Part shown: positions 56,881-64,000 of the stretch, one piece after another
Numbering within the stretch: the first letter of the stretch is position 1
How the letters are laid out: each line of letters begins with the position of its first letter
Assembly (NCBI RefSeq): GCF_017901175.1
Contig: NZ_CP072793.1
Location: forward strand, 124,001-188,000
Direction of reading: 5' to 3'
DNA: 64,000 nt
Source of the DNA: Thiothrix unzii
GTDB lineage: Bacteria > Pseudomonadota > Gammaproteobacteria > Thiotrichales > Thiotrichaceae
The notes under the pieces: model-generated
What the model was told of the DNA's origin: nothing
The model's database searches: none
What the model saw: the letters and a program-made list of their open reading frames with translations, nothing else
Program-made: the position numbers and the translations under genes

Positions 56881-56923
56881 TGCGACGAAAGTGGTGGAGC
56901 GTTTGAAACCATCGGTGGCCTAA
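56881..56923 (+). pseudogene. 3'-end remnant of the DUF695-like gene
   Basis: A 43-bp copy (38 of 43 identical, first 27 exact) of the last 43 bp of the 58148 gene, encoding A-T-K-V-V-E-R-L-K-P and a stop. It flanks the fic gene 56920-58038 on the opposite side from the intact gene, in the same orientation. Confidence 0.8.
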
Positions 56924-58038
56924 TTGTCGATACACACCGCTAAATTGATGCAATAACGCGCATATCGCAATTCCCCGGTTTTGTGCAGCACACCCAATTC
57001 AACCAGATCTTGCAGGTCGCGGGTAGCCGTTGCGCGGGAGGCATTCGTCAAACTGATGTAGTTTTTCGCGCTCATACCGCCGTTGAACCCGCCGATGCCT
57101 TCCGCAAATAGCCGCGCCACGACCTTTTCCTGACGTGAATTCAGTTTGCCACGCACTTGGTCATACAAACGGGTTTTGCCGATCAGGAATTCGACTTGCT
57201 GGCGCGAATGGCGTACTGCCGCCAGCACGGTTTCGGCGAAATACGCCAGCCAACGTTGAATGTTGTTCGCCTTGTTCGCCCATTCCAGCTCGGTGTAATA
57301 GGCTTTTTTGTGCTGTTCGATGGTGTGAGCAAGCGCAATCAGCGTGGGTTGCCCCAAGCCTTGCGCAAGGGCTTTTTCTGCCAAAGCGCGGGCAATACGC
57401 CCATTGCCGTCTTCAAACGGGTGGATGCTGACGAAATACAGATGGGCAATGCCTGCGCGGATCAGGGGCGGCAATGCGTGCGGTGCGTTGGTTTCGGTGC
57501 GGTTGAACCAATCCACAAAGGTAGCCATTTCCGCAGCAACCCATTCGGAAGGTGGGGCTTCAAAATGTATCTTGGGATCGTCCAGTCTCCCGGAAACCAC
57601 CTGCATGGCTTCAACATGCGTGCGGTACGCGCCGATTACCTGCAAATCCCGCCGCCCGTTCAACAACATCGAATGCCAGTCGAACAGGGTTTGATGACTG
57701 AGCGGTTGCTGAAAGTGGGTGTATAAATTCACCATCATTTCTGCGATGCCGTATTCCGCAGGTGTCACTTGTCGTCGATCGGTTTGCAAACCAAACTGCC
57801 GCCGAATCGACGATTGCACACTGTCACGGTTGAGGTATTCGCCTTCAATCGCTGAGGTTTGCATGGCTTCGTTGCTGACCATTTCCACTTTCAACTGGAT
57901 GCGGTTGTCTTCCGTCAGGTGCGTGAATGCGCCCAGCAGCAAGCCGGATTCGTGTGCAAAAGCGGTTTCCAATGGCATCAGCTTCAGCGGGTCGAAGCTG
58001 AAGTTAGGCCAGTCGGGTTGTTGCCAGTTCCATGTCAT
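56920..58038 (-). CDS. Fic-family AMP-transferase
   Basis: A 372-residue protein. A leading Fic_N/DUF4172-like region with the inhibitory T-S-A-I-E-G is followed by the complete catalytic motif H-P-F-E-D-G-N-G-R-I-A-R (around residue 208) and a C-terminal winged helix (T-N-A-S-R-A-T-A-T-R-D-L-Q). These class II Fic proteins AMPylate targets and are autoinhibited. It begins 110 bp from the DUF695-like gene, divergently. Its stop codon abuts the remnant at 56881. Confidence 0.85.
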   Translation of the reverse strand: MTWNWQQPDWPNFSFDPLKLMPLETAFAHESGLLLGAFTHLTEDNRIQLKVEMVSNEAMQTSAIEGEYLNRDSVQSSIRRQFGLQTDRRQVTPAEYGIAEMMVNLYTHFQQPLSHQTLFDWHSMLLNGRRDLQVIGAYRTHVEAMQVVSGRLDDPKIHFEAPPSEWVAAEMATFVDWFNRTETNAPHALPPLIRAGIAHLYFVSIHPFEDGNGRIARALAEKALAQGLGQPTLIALAHTIEQHKKAYYTELEWANKANNIQRWLAYFAETVLAAVRHSRQQVEFLIGKTRLYDQVRGKLNSRQEKVVARLFAEGIGGFNGGMSAKNYISLTNASRATATRDLQDLVELGVLHKTGELRYARYCINLAVCIDN

Positions 58039-58147
58039 GAGTCATTCGCCGTTATTCTATAGCTCACTTATAGCTTATTTTATGAGGCATGGAAATATTA
58101 GGCACATTTTTAGTTTAAGATGACGGCTTTGCAGCAAACCTAGGTGA

Positions 58148-58621
58148 ATGACCATGACCGACAACACTAGCAACCCAGCCGAACCTTCGTGGACAGTGGT
58201 GCAACAAGCCGCAGCGGATGACGGTTTACACCTGTTGCGGGTGCTGGATGTGGGGGTGAATTTCCCGTTTCGGAACTACCCCGAACGCTTCAGCATTTTG
58301 TGGGAGTTTGCCGAACTCGACGCAGAAGGTCTGCCCAGCGCGGCAGAACTCACTCGCATGAAAGATTTTGAAAACGCTTTGTGTGCGGTGATGCAAGCCG
58401 ATCATGCCGCGTTATTGGTGATGGTGTTTACCGAGCCTGCTCACCGCGAATTTATCTGGTTGGCACGCAATAAATCCGCCTTCCAGAACCGGCTCAATGC
58501 GGCGGAAGGTTTGGGTGAAAAACTCCCGATTACCCTTGATCATGAAACCGATGCGCAGGGCGAATTTTACTTGTCGTATGCGACGAAAGTGGTGGAGCGT
58601 TTGAAGCCAGCGGCGGCATGA
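58148..58621 (+). CDS. DUF695-like protein
   Basis: A 157-residue protein: W-T-V-V-Q-Q-A-A-A-D-D, P-E-R-F-S-I-L-W-E-F, A-L-L-V-M-V-F-T-E-P-A-H-R and the C-terminal Y-A-T-K-V-V-E-R-L-K. This resembles the DUF695 family of small unknown cytosolic proteins. It may begin at 58148 or 58154. Divergent from the fic gene. A copy of its last 43 bp lies beyond the fic gene. Confidence 0.65.
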   Translation: MTMTDNTSNPAEPSWTVVQQAAADDGLHLLRVLDVGVNFPFRNYPERFSILWEFAELDAEGLPSAAELTRMKDFENALCAVMQADHAALLVMVFTEPAHREFIWLARNKSAFQNRLNAAEGLGEKLPITLDHETDAQGEFYLSYATKVVERLKPAAA

Positions 58622-58624
58622 GGG

Positions 58625-59041
58625 TCACTCCCAAGGATTCAGAATGGCAATGCCGGTGGGCTTGAAATCATCCACATTGCGGGTAACGACCGTCATTCCG
58701 TGGACTAAGGCAGTGGCGGCAATCAACGCATCGCGCTCTGAGCAAGGGTCGGGAACATGCAAGCGGGCGCATTGCCGCGCAACGGCGGTATCAACCGCCA
58801 GAATCCTCTCCTCAAACGTTGGTAATACTTGATTTTCAAGCCAGTTTCGTAACATTTTCCCCTGCTCCTGATCGCGGCGTTCAATCAGGAGAATGCCCAT
58901 TTCCAGTTCCAAAATACTGATGACGGACAGAAACAGGCTGGCAGGTAGGACACTGTTTGCCCATGCGACAACATTTGCGTTCGCCTTGCCTGTGTTGGCT
59001 TTGCGCAATTCGGAAACTACGTTGGTGTCCAGCACAAACAT
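58625..59041 (-). CDS. VapC/FitB-type PIN toxin
   Basis: A 138-residue PIN nuclease: V-L-D-T-N-V-V-S-E-L-R, I-L-E-L-E-M-G-I, and D-A-L-I-A-A-T-A with T-R-N-V-D-D-F. All four acidic positions are present. It cleaves RNA when free of its antitoxin. Its start overlaps the antitoxin stop at 59041 by one base. Confidence 0.85.
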   Translation of the reverse strand: MFVLDTNVVSELRKANTGKANANVVAWANSVLPASLFLSVISILELEMGILLIERRDQEQGKMLRNWLENQVLPTFEERILAVDTAVARQCARLHVPDPCSERDALIAATALVHGMTVVTRNVDDFKPTGIAILNPWE

Positions 59042-59295
59042 TACGACAAATCCGCAGGTTGGTAGAGTTTACCGCGCAGGCGGGGCGGCTCGAATTCAAT
59101 CTCAGTCACTGAGGGCATGGCTAATAATTCGACTATGCTCGTTGATTTGCCGGTGATGCGTTGGTATTCGCTGATAGTCAGCAACACGTGTGCAGGCCGC
59201 CCACGGTCAGTGATGAAAACCGGGCCATTCATGGCGGCTTTCTTGGCGTGGCCTACATCTTGGTTGAACGCACGGCTGGAAAGGGTGGTGATCAT
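59041..59295 (-). CDS. Phd/YefM-type antitoxin
   Basis: An 84-residue antitoxin from the ATG at 59295: S-S-R-A-F-N-Q-D-V-G-H-A-K-K-A-A, G-P-V-F-I-T-D-R-G-R-P-A-H-V-L-L-T-I-S-E-Y is the Phd DNA-binding and dimerisation domain; the C-terminal part (E-I-E-F-E-P-P-R) should block the PIN toxin. The next gene, VapC, starts where it ends. Confidence 0.82.
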   Translation of the reverse strand: MITTLSSRAFNQDVGHAKKAAMNGPVFITDRGRPAHVLLTISEYQRITGKSTSIVELLAMPSVTEIEFEPPRLRGKLYQPADLS

Positions 59296-59398
59296 GGTGT
59301 GTACCTCGCTGATCTTGTGCTGATGTAGATACATTACTACAATCATGAATGCGCCTCAAGACAAGTATATTCAGTAATAACTTGTGTGATTATCCCCT

Positions 59399-59404
59399 AT
59401 AATC
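59399..59404 (+). promoter_or_regulatory. -10 hexamer of the Phd-UPF0175-type gene
   Basis: A consensus TATAAT 32 bp before the 59436 start. A short inverted repeat (ACAAGT at about 59362 and ACTTGT at about 59381) lies just upstream, between the divergent toxin-antitoxin units, and may be the antitoxin operator. Confidence 0.6.
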
Positions 59405-59435
59405 ATCCTATCTAACCATCCTTGGATATATAGGC

Positions 59436-59780
59436 ATGAAAACGGTCAATATCAGCAGCCTGAAAAACAACCCTAGTGAAGCTTTACGCTACGCCCACGA
59501 AGATATGGTGCTGGTAATGAACCGCGACCAGCCCGATGCCCTCATGATTGGTTTGAACCAGACTGGCGGAATGCTGGATATGCCCGGTGTGCGCACGGCG
59601 TTAGCAACGTCTCTATTCAAGGGTGGGGTATTGTCACTGGCACGTTCCGCCCGGTTAGCCAATATGGTGTTGGCAGATTTCATCGCACATATTTCACGGC
59701 TGGGTATTCCCGTCATCAATCAAACCGCCTCCGAAGCCAACCAAGACATGGATACGCTGGAACAATGGCTCGCGTCGTAA
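59436..59780 (+). CDS. Antitoxin fusing a Phd-like part to a UPF0175-like part
   Basis: A 114-residue protein. The first half (V-N-I-S-S-L-K-N-N-P-S-E-A-L-R-Y-A, V-L-V-M-N-R-D-Q-P-D-A-L-M-I-G-L) resembles Phd/YefM antitoxins; the second (A-L-A-T-S-L-F-K-G-G-V-L-S-L-A-R-S-A-R-L-A, F-I-A-H-I-S-R-L-G-I-P-V) resembles UPF0175, which normally pairs with a DUF3368 PIN toxin. Only the last part of such a toxin remains downstream, so this is likely an orphan antitoxin. Confidence 0.65.
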   Translation: MKTVNISSLKNNPSEALRYAHEDMVLVMNRDQPDALMIGLNQTGGMLDMPGVRTALATSLFKGGVLSLARSARLANMVLADFIAHISRLGIPVINQTASEANQDMDTLEQWLAS

Positions 59781-59786
59781 AGAGGT

Positions 59787-59888
59787 TTGATCACGTCCGC
59801 CCGCCAAGTGTTTGAAACTTTGCATCAGGCAGATTTTCGGATTGCCGCCGCCGTTATCCGCCAAATCCTGACGCGAGTTGGGGAGTAG
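59787..59888 (+). pseudogene. 3' remnant of a DUF3368-type PIN toxin gene
   Basis: Directly after the antitoxin stop and in the same frame, about 33 codons read L-I-T-S-A-R-Q-V-F-E-T-L-H-Q-A-D-F-R-I and I-R-Q-I-L-T-R-V-G-E then stop, matching the C-terminal helices of DUF3368 PIN toxins. The catalytic part is missing. Confidence 0.65.
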
Positions 59889-59901
59889 ATGTAAAAGCGT
59901 T

Positions 59902-60432
59902 ATGAAACTGCCCGAACGGGAACATTACCGCTATCAGCCCAGCTATTGCGAAGAAAACATCTGGCATCTGTGTCAGCAGCCAGAATTTCAGCACAGCGAT
60001 GTGATTGTGATGGCATCAAAAGGCAGGTTTTTCCCCATCCGCTGCCAGCGCAAAGCGAATACGCCAACTGAACCCCTGCTGTGGGATTACCACGTTGTGT
60101 TGCTGTGGCACGCCGCGCCGGATGCGCGTTACATTCTCGATTTCGACACCACCTTGGCATTTTGCACGCCTATAGCGGATTATTTTCGCCAAGCATTTTT
60201 GGATGAATCCCTGTTAAAACCGAGGTTTGTACCGCTATTCCGGGTCATGCCTAGTGTGGAATATGCCGAAAAGTTGTTGAGCGACCGGCGGCACATGCGC
60301 GATGAATACGGCTGGTTGGCAGAGCCTCCGCCTTGGCCTCCGACCAGCGTTGCCGAAAGTAATTTGCGCAAATTTACCGATATGAGCGACGCGGACTATG
60401 GGCAAATTCTGACGGCAGCGCAGCTTCTGTGA
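59902..60432 (+). CDS. N-terminal glutamine amidohydrolase (NTAQ1-like)
   Basis: A 176-residue protein from the ATG at 59902. The catalytic triad of the eukaryotic Ntaq1 family is complete: Cys16 (Y-C-E-E-N-I), His64 (W-D-Y-H-V-V-L-L) and Asp80 (I-L-D-F-D-T). In eukaryotes Ntaq1 converts N-terminal Gln to Glu, feeding the Arg/N-degron pathway. Bacterial homologues are scattered, and their role is unknown. No similar-function genes are nearby. Confidence 0.8.
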   Translation: MKLPEREHYRYQPSYCEENIWHLCQQPEFQHSDVIVMASKGRFFPIRCQRKANTPTEPLLWDYHVVLLWHAAPDARYILDFDTTLAFCTPIADYFRQAFLDESLLKPRFVPLFRVMPSVEYAEKLLSDRRHMRDEYGWLAEPPPWPPTSVAESNLRKFTDMSDADYGQILTAAQLL

Positions 60433-60459
60433 CGTAAACCCTTGATTGGATGCAACACC

Positions 60460-61272
60460 ATGCAAAAATTCGGCTACAAAATCATGAAAAAGAACCTCGC
60501 GGACGAAGCACCCGTGGTTCATGCCGCCATTGCCCAGCAACGCCCGCTGGAAGTTGGCTTGTATTCGGGCGATGCGGAAATCTGGGAATTCATCGTTGCC
60601 ACTCTGCGCGAAGCCGTCCAGCCGATCCCCATCAACACCCATTTTAACCATTACCAAGCGACGCTGTTTGGGCTTGACCGGCAGGAAATGGAATTGCACC
60701 AGCAGTTTGCTTCCGCCAAAGCCATCGGTTCGGCGTATTCAATTATGCACGCCCACAAGTATTCGCTCAGTCATCGCCCCGCGTTCCGTGACGCACTAGG
60801 CGAACATCTGACACGGCAATTGCGTTTGCTGGAACGCTTTTGTGCGGAATACGACCACCCGGTTCACATCGAGAATACCTTCCACTCGCTGGCGTTTTAT
60901 CGCTGGTTGTTTGAGTTGGTGGAACGGCTGGAGCTGCGTTACGTCCACTGCTGTTTCGACATCGGTCATGCCAAGATTTGGTCACCGGAAAGCCTGCCGC
61001 AATGGTTGCAATGGCTGCATGAACTGGAAGATAAGGGCGTGCGGCTGCATTTCCACCTGCACGCCAACAACGGGCTGACTGACCAACACCTCACCTTTGT
61101 GGAAAGCGAAAGCCTCGGCTTGAACAGCGCGGATGACTACACGCAGGCATGGGATTACTTCACCGCACTGGCGCAATTGCACCAGCAGTTTCCTGACAGC
61201 CACAAGGTGTTTGAGGTTAAACCGGGGTTGGCGGTGGCGAATATGGAACTGGTGATGGCGCGGCTGGCATGA
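60460..61272 (+). CDS. TIM-barrel sugar isomerase/endonuclease-IV-like protein
   Basis: About 270 residues from the ATG at 60460. Barrel strands with metal-binding residues are visible: T-H-F-N-H-Y, M-H-A-H-K-Y, H-I-E-N-T-F-H, C-F-D-I-G-H, F-H-L-H-A-N-N-G and the terminal V-F-E-V-K-P-G. The family (xylose isomerase-like, AP endonuclease 2) acts on sugars or DNA; the substrate is not predictable. It lies 27 bp after the NTAQ1-like gene. Confidence 0.7.
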   Translation: MQKFGYKIMKKNLADEAPVVHAAIAQQRPLEVGLYSGDAEIWEFIVATLREAVQPIPINTHFNHYQATLFGLDRQEMELHQQFASAKAIGSAYSIMHAHKYSLSHRPAFRDALGEHLTRQLRLLERFCAEYDHPVHIENTFHSLAFYRWLFELVERLELRYVHCCFDIGHAKIWSPESLPQWLQWLHELEDKGVRLHFHLHANNGLTDQHLTFVESESLGLNSADDYTQAWDYFTALAQLHQQFPDSHKVFEVKPGLAVANMELVMARLA

Positions 61273-61293
61273 CCGTTGGCTGGCAAGTAGCCG

Positions 61294-62379
61294 TTACCCG
61301 ATACCGGCTTGCTGAAGCGGCAACACCACCTCAAACACCGTCCCGCCCCCTGCGCGGGATTTGCATACCACACTGCCACCATGCCGGGTGGCAATCTGCC
61401 TGACTAAACTCAAACCCAGCCCCCAACCACCTTGTGCTTCCCCATGACCAGCGGGGCGGTAGAAGGGTTCAAATACGCGGCTTTGTGCGTCGGCGGGAAT
61501 GCCCGCGCCACGATCCAGCACTTGCAGGGTCAGGGTGTGCGAATCAGTGCCATACAAGCGGGCAGTGACTTCACCTCCGCCGTGGCGGCGAGCATTTTCG
61601 AGCAGGTTGCGGAGCAAACGGCGCAGCAAGCGTTCATCGCCCATGACTTGCAAGGCTTGTGCTTCGCAGTCGGCGGAGGTGCGGGCGCATTCTTCGGCAA
61701 GCAAAGCAGCAAGGTCGACGGCTTGCTGTTCGAGTGGGATTTCGAGCGTGTCCAAACGGCTGGCGAGGAGGATTTCTTCCACCAACTGGTTGAGTTCGCG
61801 CATGTCCTGACGCATCGCAGTCACAGCGGGCGTGTTTTCTAGGTGTTGCTGTTCAGCCAGCATCGCGAGGCTCATTTGCAGCCGTGCTAGTGGCGAGCGC
61901 AATTCGTGCGAAGCATTCGCCAGCAGTTGGCGATGCCCAACCAGCAGGGTCTGGATACGCTCGGCGGATTGGTTGAAACTGCTGGCGAGTATCGCCACTT
62001 CATCACAGCCCTTGACCGGCATTCGGGTTTCGAGCTTGCCTTCGCCTAGGGCTTCCACGCTTTGGCGCAACTGTTCCAGACGGTAAGTGAGGCGACGCGC
62101 AATTGGGTACGCCCCCAGTGACACCACCAACGCGGTCAACATCAACAACGGGATAATAGGGATGTGGGTCACGCCTTCCGCCCGCAAATGCAGCAGCACC
62201 CCGGAGAGTGCCGACACCAACAAGACGCTACTGACCACCACCACATAGATTTGCAGGAACAGGCGTTTGCGCAACAGGCGAAAGCGGCGCGGTTCTTCCA
62301 CGCCCTCAATGTGCTTGAGGTAATGGCTTTCCAGATGCTGGCGCATGTGGTGTCCGGGGTGGCGGCAGTTTTTTTTCAT
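61294..62379 (-). CDS. Sensor histidine kinase with histidine-rich N-terminus
   Basis: A 361-residue kinase. A histidine-rich N-terminus (H-P-G-H-H-M-R-Q-H-L) precedes a membrane hairpin (about 35-80), a HAMP-like linker (T-Y-R-L-E-Q-L-R-Q-S), the phospho-acceptor in A-S-H-E-L-R-S-P-L and a HATPase (N-L-L-E-N-A, D-R-G-A-G-I, G-G-W-G-L-G-L). The short periplasmic loop and histidines point to metal sensing. Its start overlaps the response regulator stop by four bases. Confidence 0.82.
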   Translation of the reverse strand: MKKNCRHPGHHMRQHLESHYLKHIEGVEEPRRFRLLRKRLFLQIYVVVVSSVLLVSALSGVLLHLRAEGVTHIPIIPLLMLTALVVSLGAYPIARRLTYRLEQLRQSVEALGEGKLETRMPVKGCDEVAILASSFNQSAERIQTLLVGHRQLLANASHELRSPLARLQMSLAMLAEQQHLENTPAVTAMRQDMRELNQLVEEILLASRLDTLEIPLEQQAVDLAALLAEECARTSADCEAQALQVMGDERLLRRLLRNLLENARRHGGGEVTARLYGTDSHTLTLQVLDRGAGIPADAQSRVFEPFYRPAGHGEAQGGWGLGLSLVRQIATRHGGSVVCKSRAGGGTVFEVVLPLQQAGIG

Positions 62380-63092
62380 AAGGCATCGTCACTGTCTTGT
62401 GCACGTGCGAACACATACCCTGCCCCACGCAAAGTGAGGATACGGCGCGGATGTTTGGGGTTGTCTTCGATGGCTGCCCGCAGGCGTGAAATGTGTACGT
62501 CAATCGAGCGGTCGAAGGCTTCCAGCGGTTCGCCTTTCACCATGTCCAGCAATTGTTCGCGGCTCAATACCCGTCCGGCACGTTCCGCCATCGCCACCAG
62601 CAGGTCGAACTGGTAGCTGGTGACTTCGCGCACTTGCCCATCGACACGGAGTTCGCGGGCTTCGCGGTCGATTTCCAAACGTCCAAAACGCAAGACCGGC
62701 ACATGCGTGGCATCGCGTGCCCCACGCCGCAGGATAGCCTTGATGCGGGCGCGTAATTCTCGCGGTTCAAACGGTTTCGGCAGGTAATCATCCGCACCCA
62801 TTTCCAACCCGATAATACGGTCGGTGGCATCGCCACGCGCGGTGAGCATGAGGATGGGAATGGATGCCGTATTGCCATTACGCAAGGTGCGGCACAAATC
62901 CAGCCCATCCGCATCCGGCAGCATCAGATCGAGGATAATCAAGCCCCAATGCGCCTGACTGGCAAGCTGCAAGCCCGCTTTGCCGGTAGCGGCACAGGTG
63001 ACGGCAAAACCGGCTTCGCCCAGATATTGCACCAGCATCTGGCTTAAACGCACATCGTCATCAATCAGCAACAAGGGTTCCGGCACGTTCAT
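62376..63092 (-). CDS. OmpR-type response regulator (CpxR-like)
   Basis: A 238-residue regulator: receiver domain with L-L-I-D-D-D, Asp55 in L-I-I-L-D-L-M-L-P-D, and L-P-K-P-F; an OmpR winged helix (A-R-E-L-R-V-D-G-Q-V-R-E-V, V-D-V-H-I-S-R-L-R, then R-G-A-G-Y-V-F). It belongs to the CpxR/RstA group. It follows the small histidine-rich membrane protein and precedes the kinase, as in envelope or metal-stress systems. Confidence 0.86.
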   Translation of the reverse strand: MNVPEPLLLIDDDVRLSQMLVQYLGEAGFAVTCAATGKAGLQLASQAHWGLIILDLMLPDADGLDLCRTLRNGNTASIPILMLTARGDATDRIIGLEMGADDYLPKPFEPRELRARIKAILRRGARDATHVPVLRFGRLEIDREARELRVDGQVREVTSYQFDLLVAMAERAGRVLSREQLLDMVKGEPLEAFDRSIDVHISRLRAAIEDNPKHPRRILTLRGAGYVFARAQDSDDAL

Positions 63093-63153
63093 TCTCCACG
63101 GGTAAGGGCAGCGTCACGGGGTAACGCTGCCTTGATTATCGCCCAAATGCAAC

Positions 63154-63543
63154 TTAATGCAGTAGATCAACCGCTTTGGCCCGCTGTTCCGGGGTGGCAG
63201 CAATGCCATCCAGCATCATGCTTAAGGGCATTTGCTGGTTTTGTCCGTTGTAGGACTGGGTAACGGCGGGCTGTTCTGCTTGCCCCCGGTGTTGCCAGTG
63301 TCCGTGCGGGTGGTGGCTGCAACCCTTGCCTGCCATGAATGCCAGCAGTGTAATCAGGAACACACCCAACACCACTTTCTTTTTGCCAGCGTGTGGGACA
63401 TGCCAGCCGTGCTGATCCCCAAAGGGACGGCATTTATGCCAGCGGCAAGTGTCAGCCGTGGTGTTGTCCGCTGCCGGGTTACTGGCGGTGGTTTCCGTAG
63501 TGTTAGTGGTGGTGTCTGTTGTTGTCTGGTTTACGTCAGTCAT
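63154..63543 (-). CDS. Histidine-rich single-span membrane protein
   Basis: About 129 residues from the ATG at 63543, behind TAGGAG. A threonine-rich N-terminus is followed by histidine and cysteine residues (T-C-R-W-H-K-C, G-W-H-V-P-H), a membrane helix (about 55-70) and a distal part starting C-S-H-H-P-H-G-H-W-Q-H-R and ending A-T-P-E-Q-R-A-K-A, a motif typical of CpxP-like sensors. It may bind copper, zinc or nickel and signal to the downstream two-component system. Confidence 0.65.
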   Translation of the reverse strand: MTDVNQTTTDTTTNTTETTASNPAADNTTADTCRWHKCRPFGDQHGWHVPHAGKKKVVLGVFLITLLAFMAGKGCSHHPHGHWQHRGQAEQPAVTQSYNGQNQQMPLSMMLDGIAATPEQRAKAVDLLH

Positions 63544-63716
63544 GATCAATGCTCCTAAAATGAGTGGTTTGGAACCAACCCGTGTCTGGCTGGTATGGGT
63601 TAATCATGAACGGCGTGCGTTGCTGGAATGTGCAGTGAATGTAAAGTTTTGTGTAGATTTGCTGCCACGACCCGATCGGGGCAGAATGGGCGGATCGTAT
63701 TTTCAGGAGTTTTACC

Positions 63717-64000
63717 ATGCGAATCCTTCACACCATGCTGCGCGTCGGCGATCTGGAACGCTCGATTGCGTTTTACACCAACGTCCTCGGTATGCAACTG
63801 CTGCGCCGCAAGGACTATCCGGCGGGCGAATTCACCCTGGCTTTCATCGGTTATGGCGACGAAACCGACCAGACCGTACTGGAGCTGACCTACAACTGGG
63901 GCGTGGATCAGTACGAACTGGGTACGGCGTTCGGGCATATCGCGCTGGAAGTGCCGGATGTGCACGCCGCCTGCGAAAAAATGCGGGCAGCGGGCGGCAA
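63717..64000 (+). CDS. gloA: Glyoxalase I (lactoylglutathione lyase), cut by the window edge
   Basis: The frame from the ATG at 63717 reads [16 protein letters not shown] and continues through V-L-E-L-T-Y-N-W-G and G-H-I-A-L-E-V-P, the first two thirds of a normal 130-residue GloA, including the metal ligands His5, Glu56 and a histidine near 74. It converts the glutathione adduct of methylglyoxal to lactoylglutathione. CAGGAG lies upstream. The end is outside the window. Confidence 0.9.
   Translation, partial: MRILHTMLRVGDLERSIAFYTNVLGMQLLRRKDYPAGEFTLAFIGYGDETDQTVLELTYNWGVDQYELGTAFGHIALEVPDVHAACEKMRAAGG

Overview
The window reads as a chromosomal stretch of a gammaproteobacterium. Base composition, codon use and several gene families (DsrE-like periplasmic protein, methionine gamma-lyase, Coq4-like protein, sirtuin, large LRAT/dynamin loci) suit the Thiotrichales (Thiothrix-like sulfur bacteria), but no marker gene is present and that placement is inference. 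I found no rRNA, tRNA, CRISPR array or complete insertion sequence. Most genes are accessory: toxin-antitoxin pairs, small unknown enzymes, defence-like loci and a large secreted-protein island.

Layout. 0-10 kb: small metabolic and envelope genes (MOSC protein, Cys-tRNA(Pro) deacylase, hydrolase, Coq4-like protein, an NlpC/P60-YdcF module present twice with the second copy partly deleted, TPR protein, tyrosine phosphatase, ferritin-like protein, DMT exporter). 10-12 kb: a ParD/PIN toxin-antitoxin pair with a clear operator, then a sirtuin. 12-18 kb: a four-gene operon of two different dynamin-like GTPases, a small membrane protein between them and an LRAT/PLAAT-type protein. 18-21.5 kb: a frameshifted Uma2 gene, two related Rossmann proteins, a Rieske protein and an SH3 protein. 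21.7-31 kb: a LuxR-type response regulator, two tandem paralogous histidine kinases, then a chaperone-usher pilus operon whose pilin gene holds one in-frame stop. 31-39.5 kb: an AT-rich island of about a dozen mostly secreted proteins of unknown function and one Xre regulator. 39.8-49 kb: transglutaminase-like protein, DUF1287 protein, WYL regulator, VOC/DUF1801/DUF1428 genes, a DMT transporter behind a foldable leader, and an autoinhibited Fic protein. 49.5-52.6 kb: an AT-rich five-gene locus with an HNH nuclease, a CCHC zinc knuckle and a PD-(D/E)XK-like protein. 52.8-64 kb: AlkB and an internally deleted copy of it, DsrE, TfoX, methionine gamma-lyase, a second Fic protein, VapBC-type pairs, N-terminal glutamine amidohydrolase, a CpxAR-like two-component system with histidine-rich parts, and the start of glyoxalase I.

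Two themes stand out. First, five copies of a 32-bp dyad symmetric element lie between 26.8 and 39.6 kb. They precede the pilus operon and several island genes, and in four of the five a -10-like hexamer starts exactly 38.5 bp from the dyad centre. This looks like one activator controlling the pilus and the secreted island together. Second, the window repeatedly carries internally deleted or 3'-end remnants of neighbouring genes (NlpC/P60, the 31302 gene, alkB, a DUF695-like gene, a PIN toxin), which points to local tandem duplication followed by deletion.

The strongest candidates for an undescribed system are the dynamin-membrane-dynamin-LRAT operon, the operator-linked pilus/secreted-protein island, and the HNH/zinc-knuckle/PD-(D/E)XK locus. 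All function statements rest on motifs read by eye; no database search was possible.
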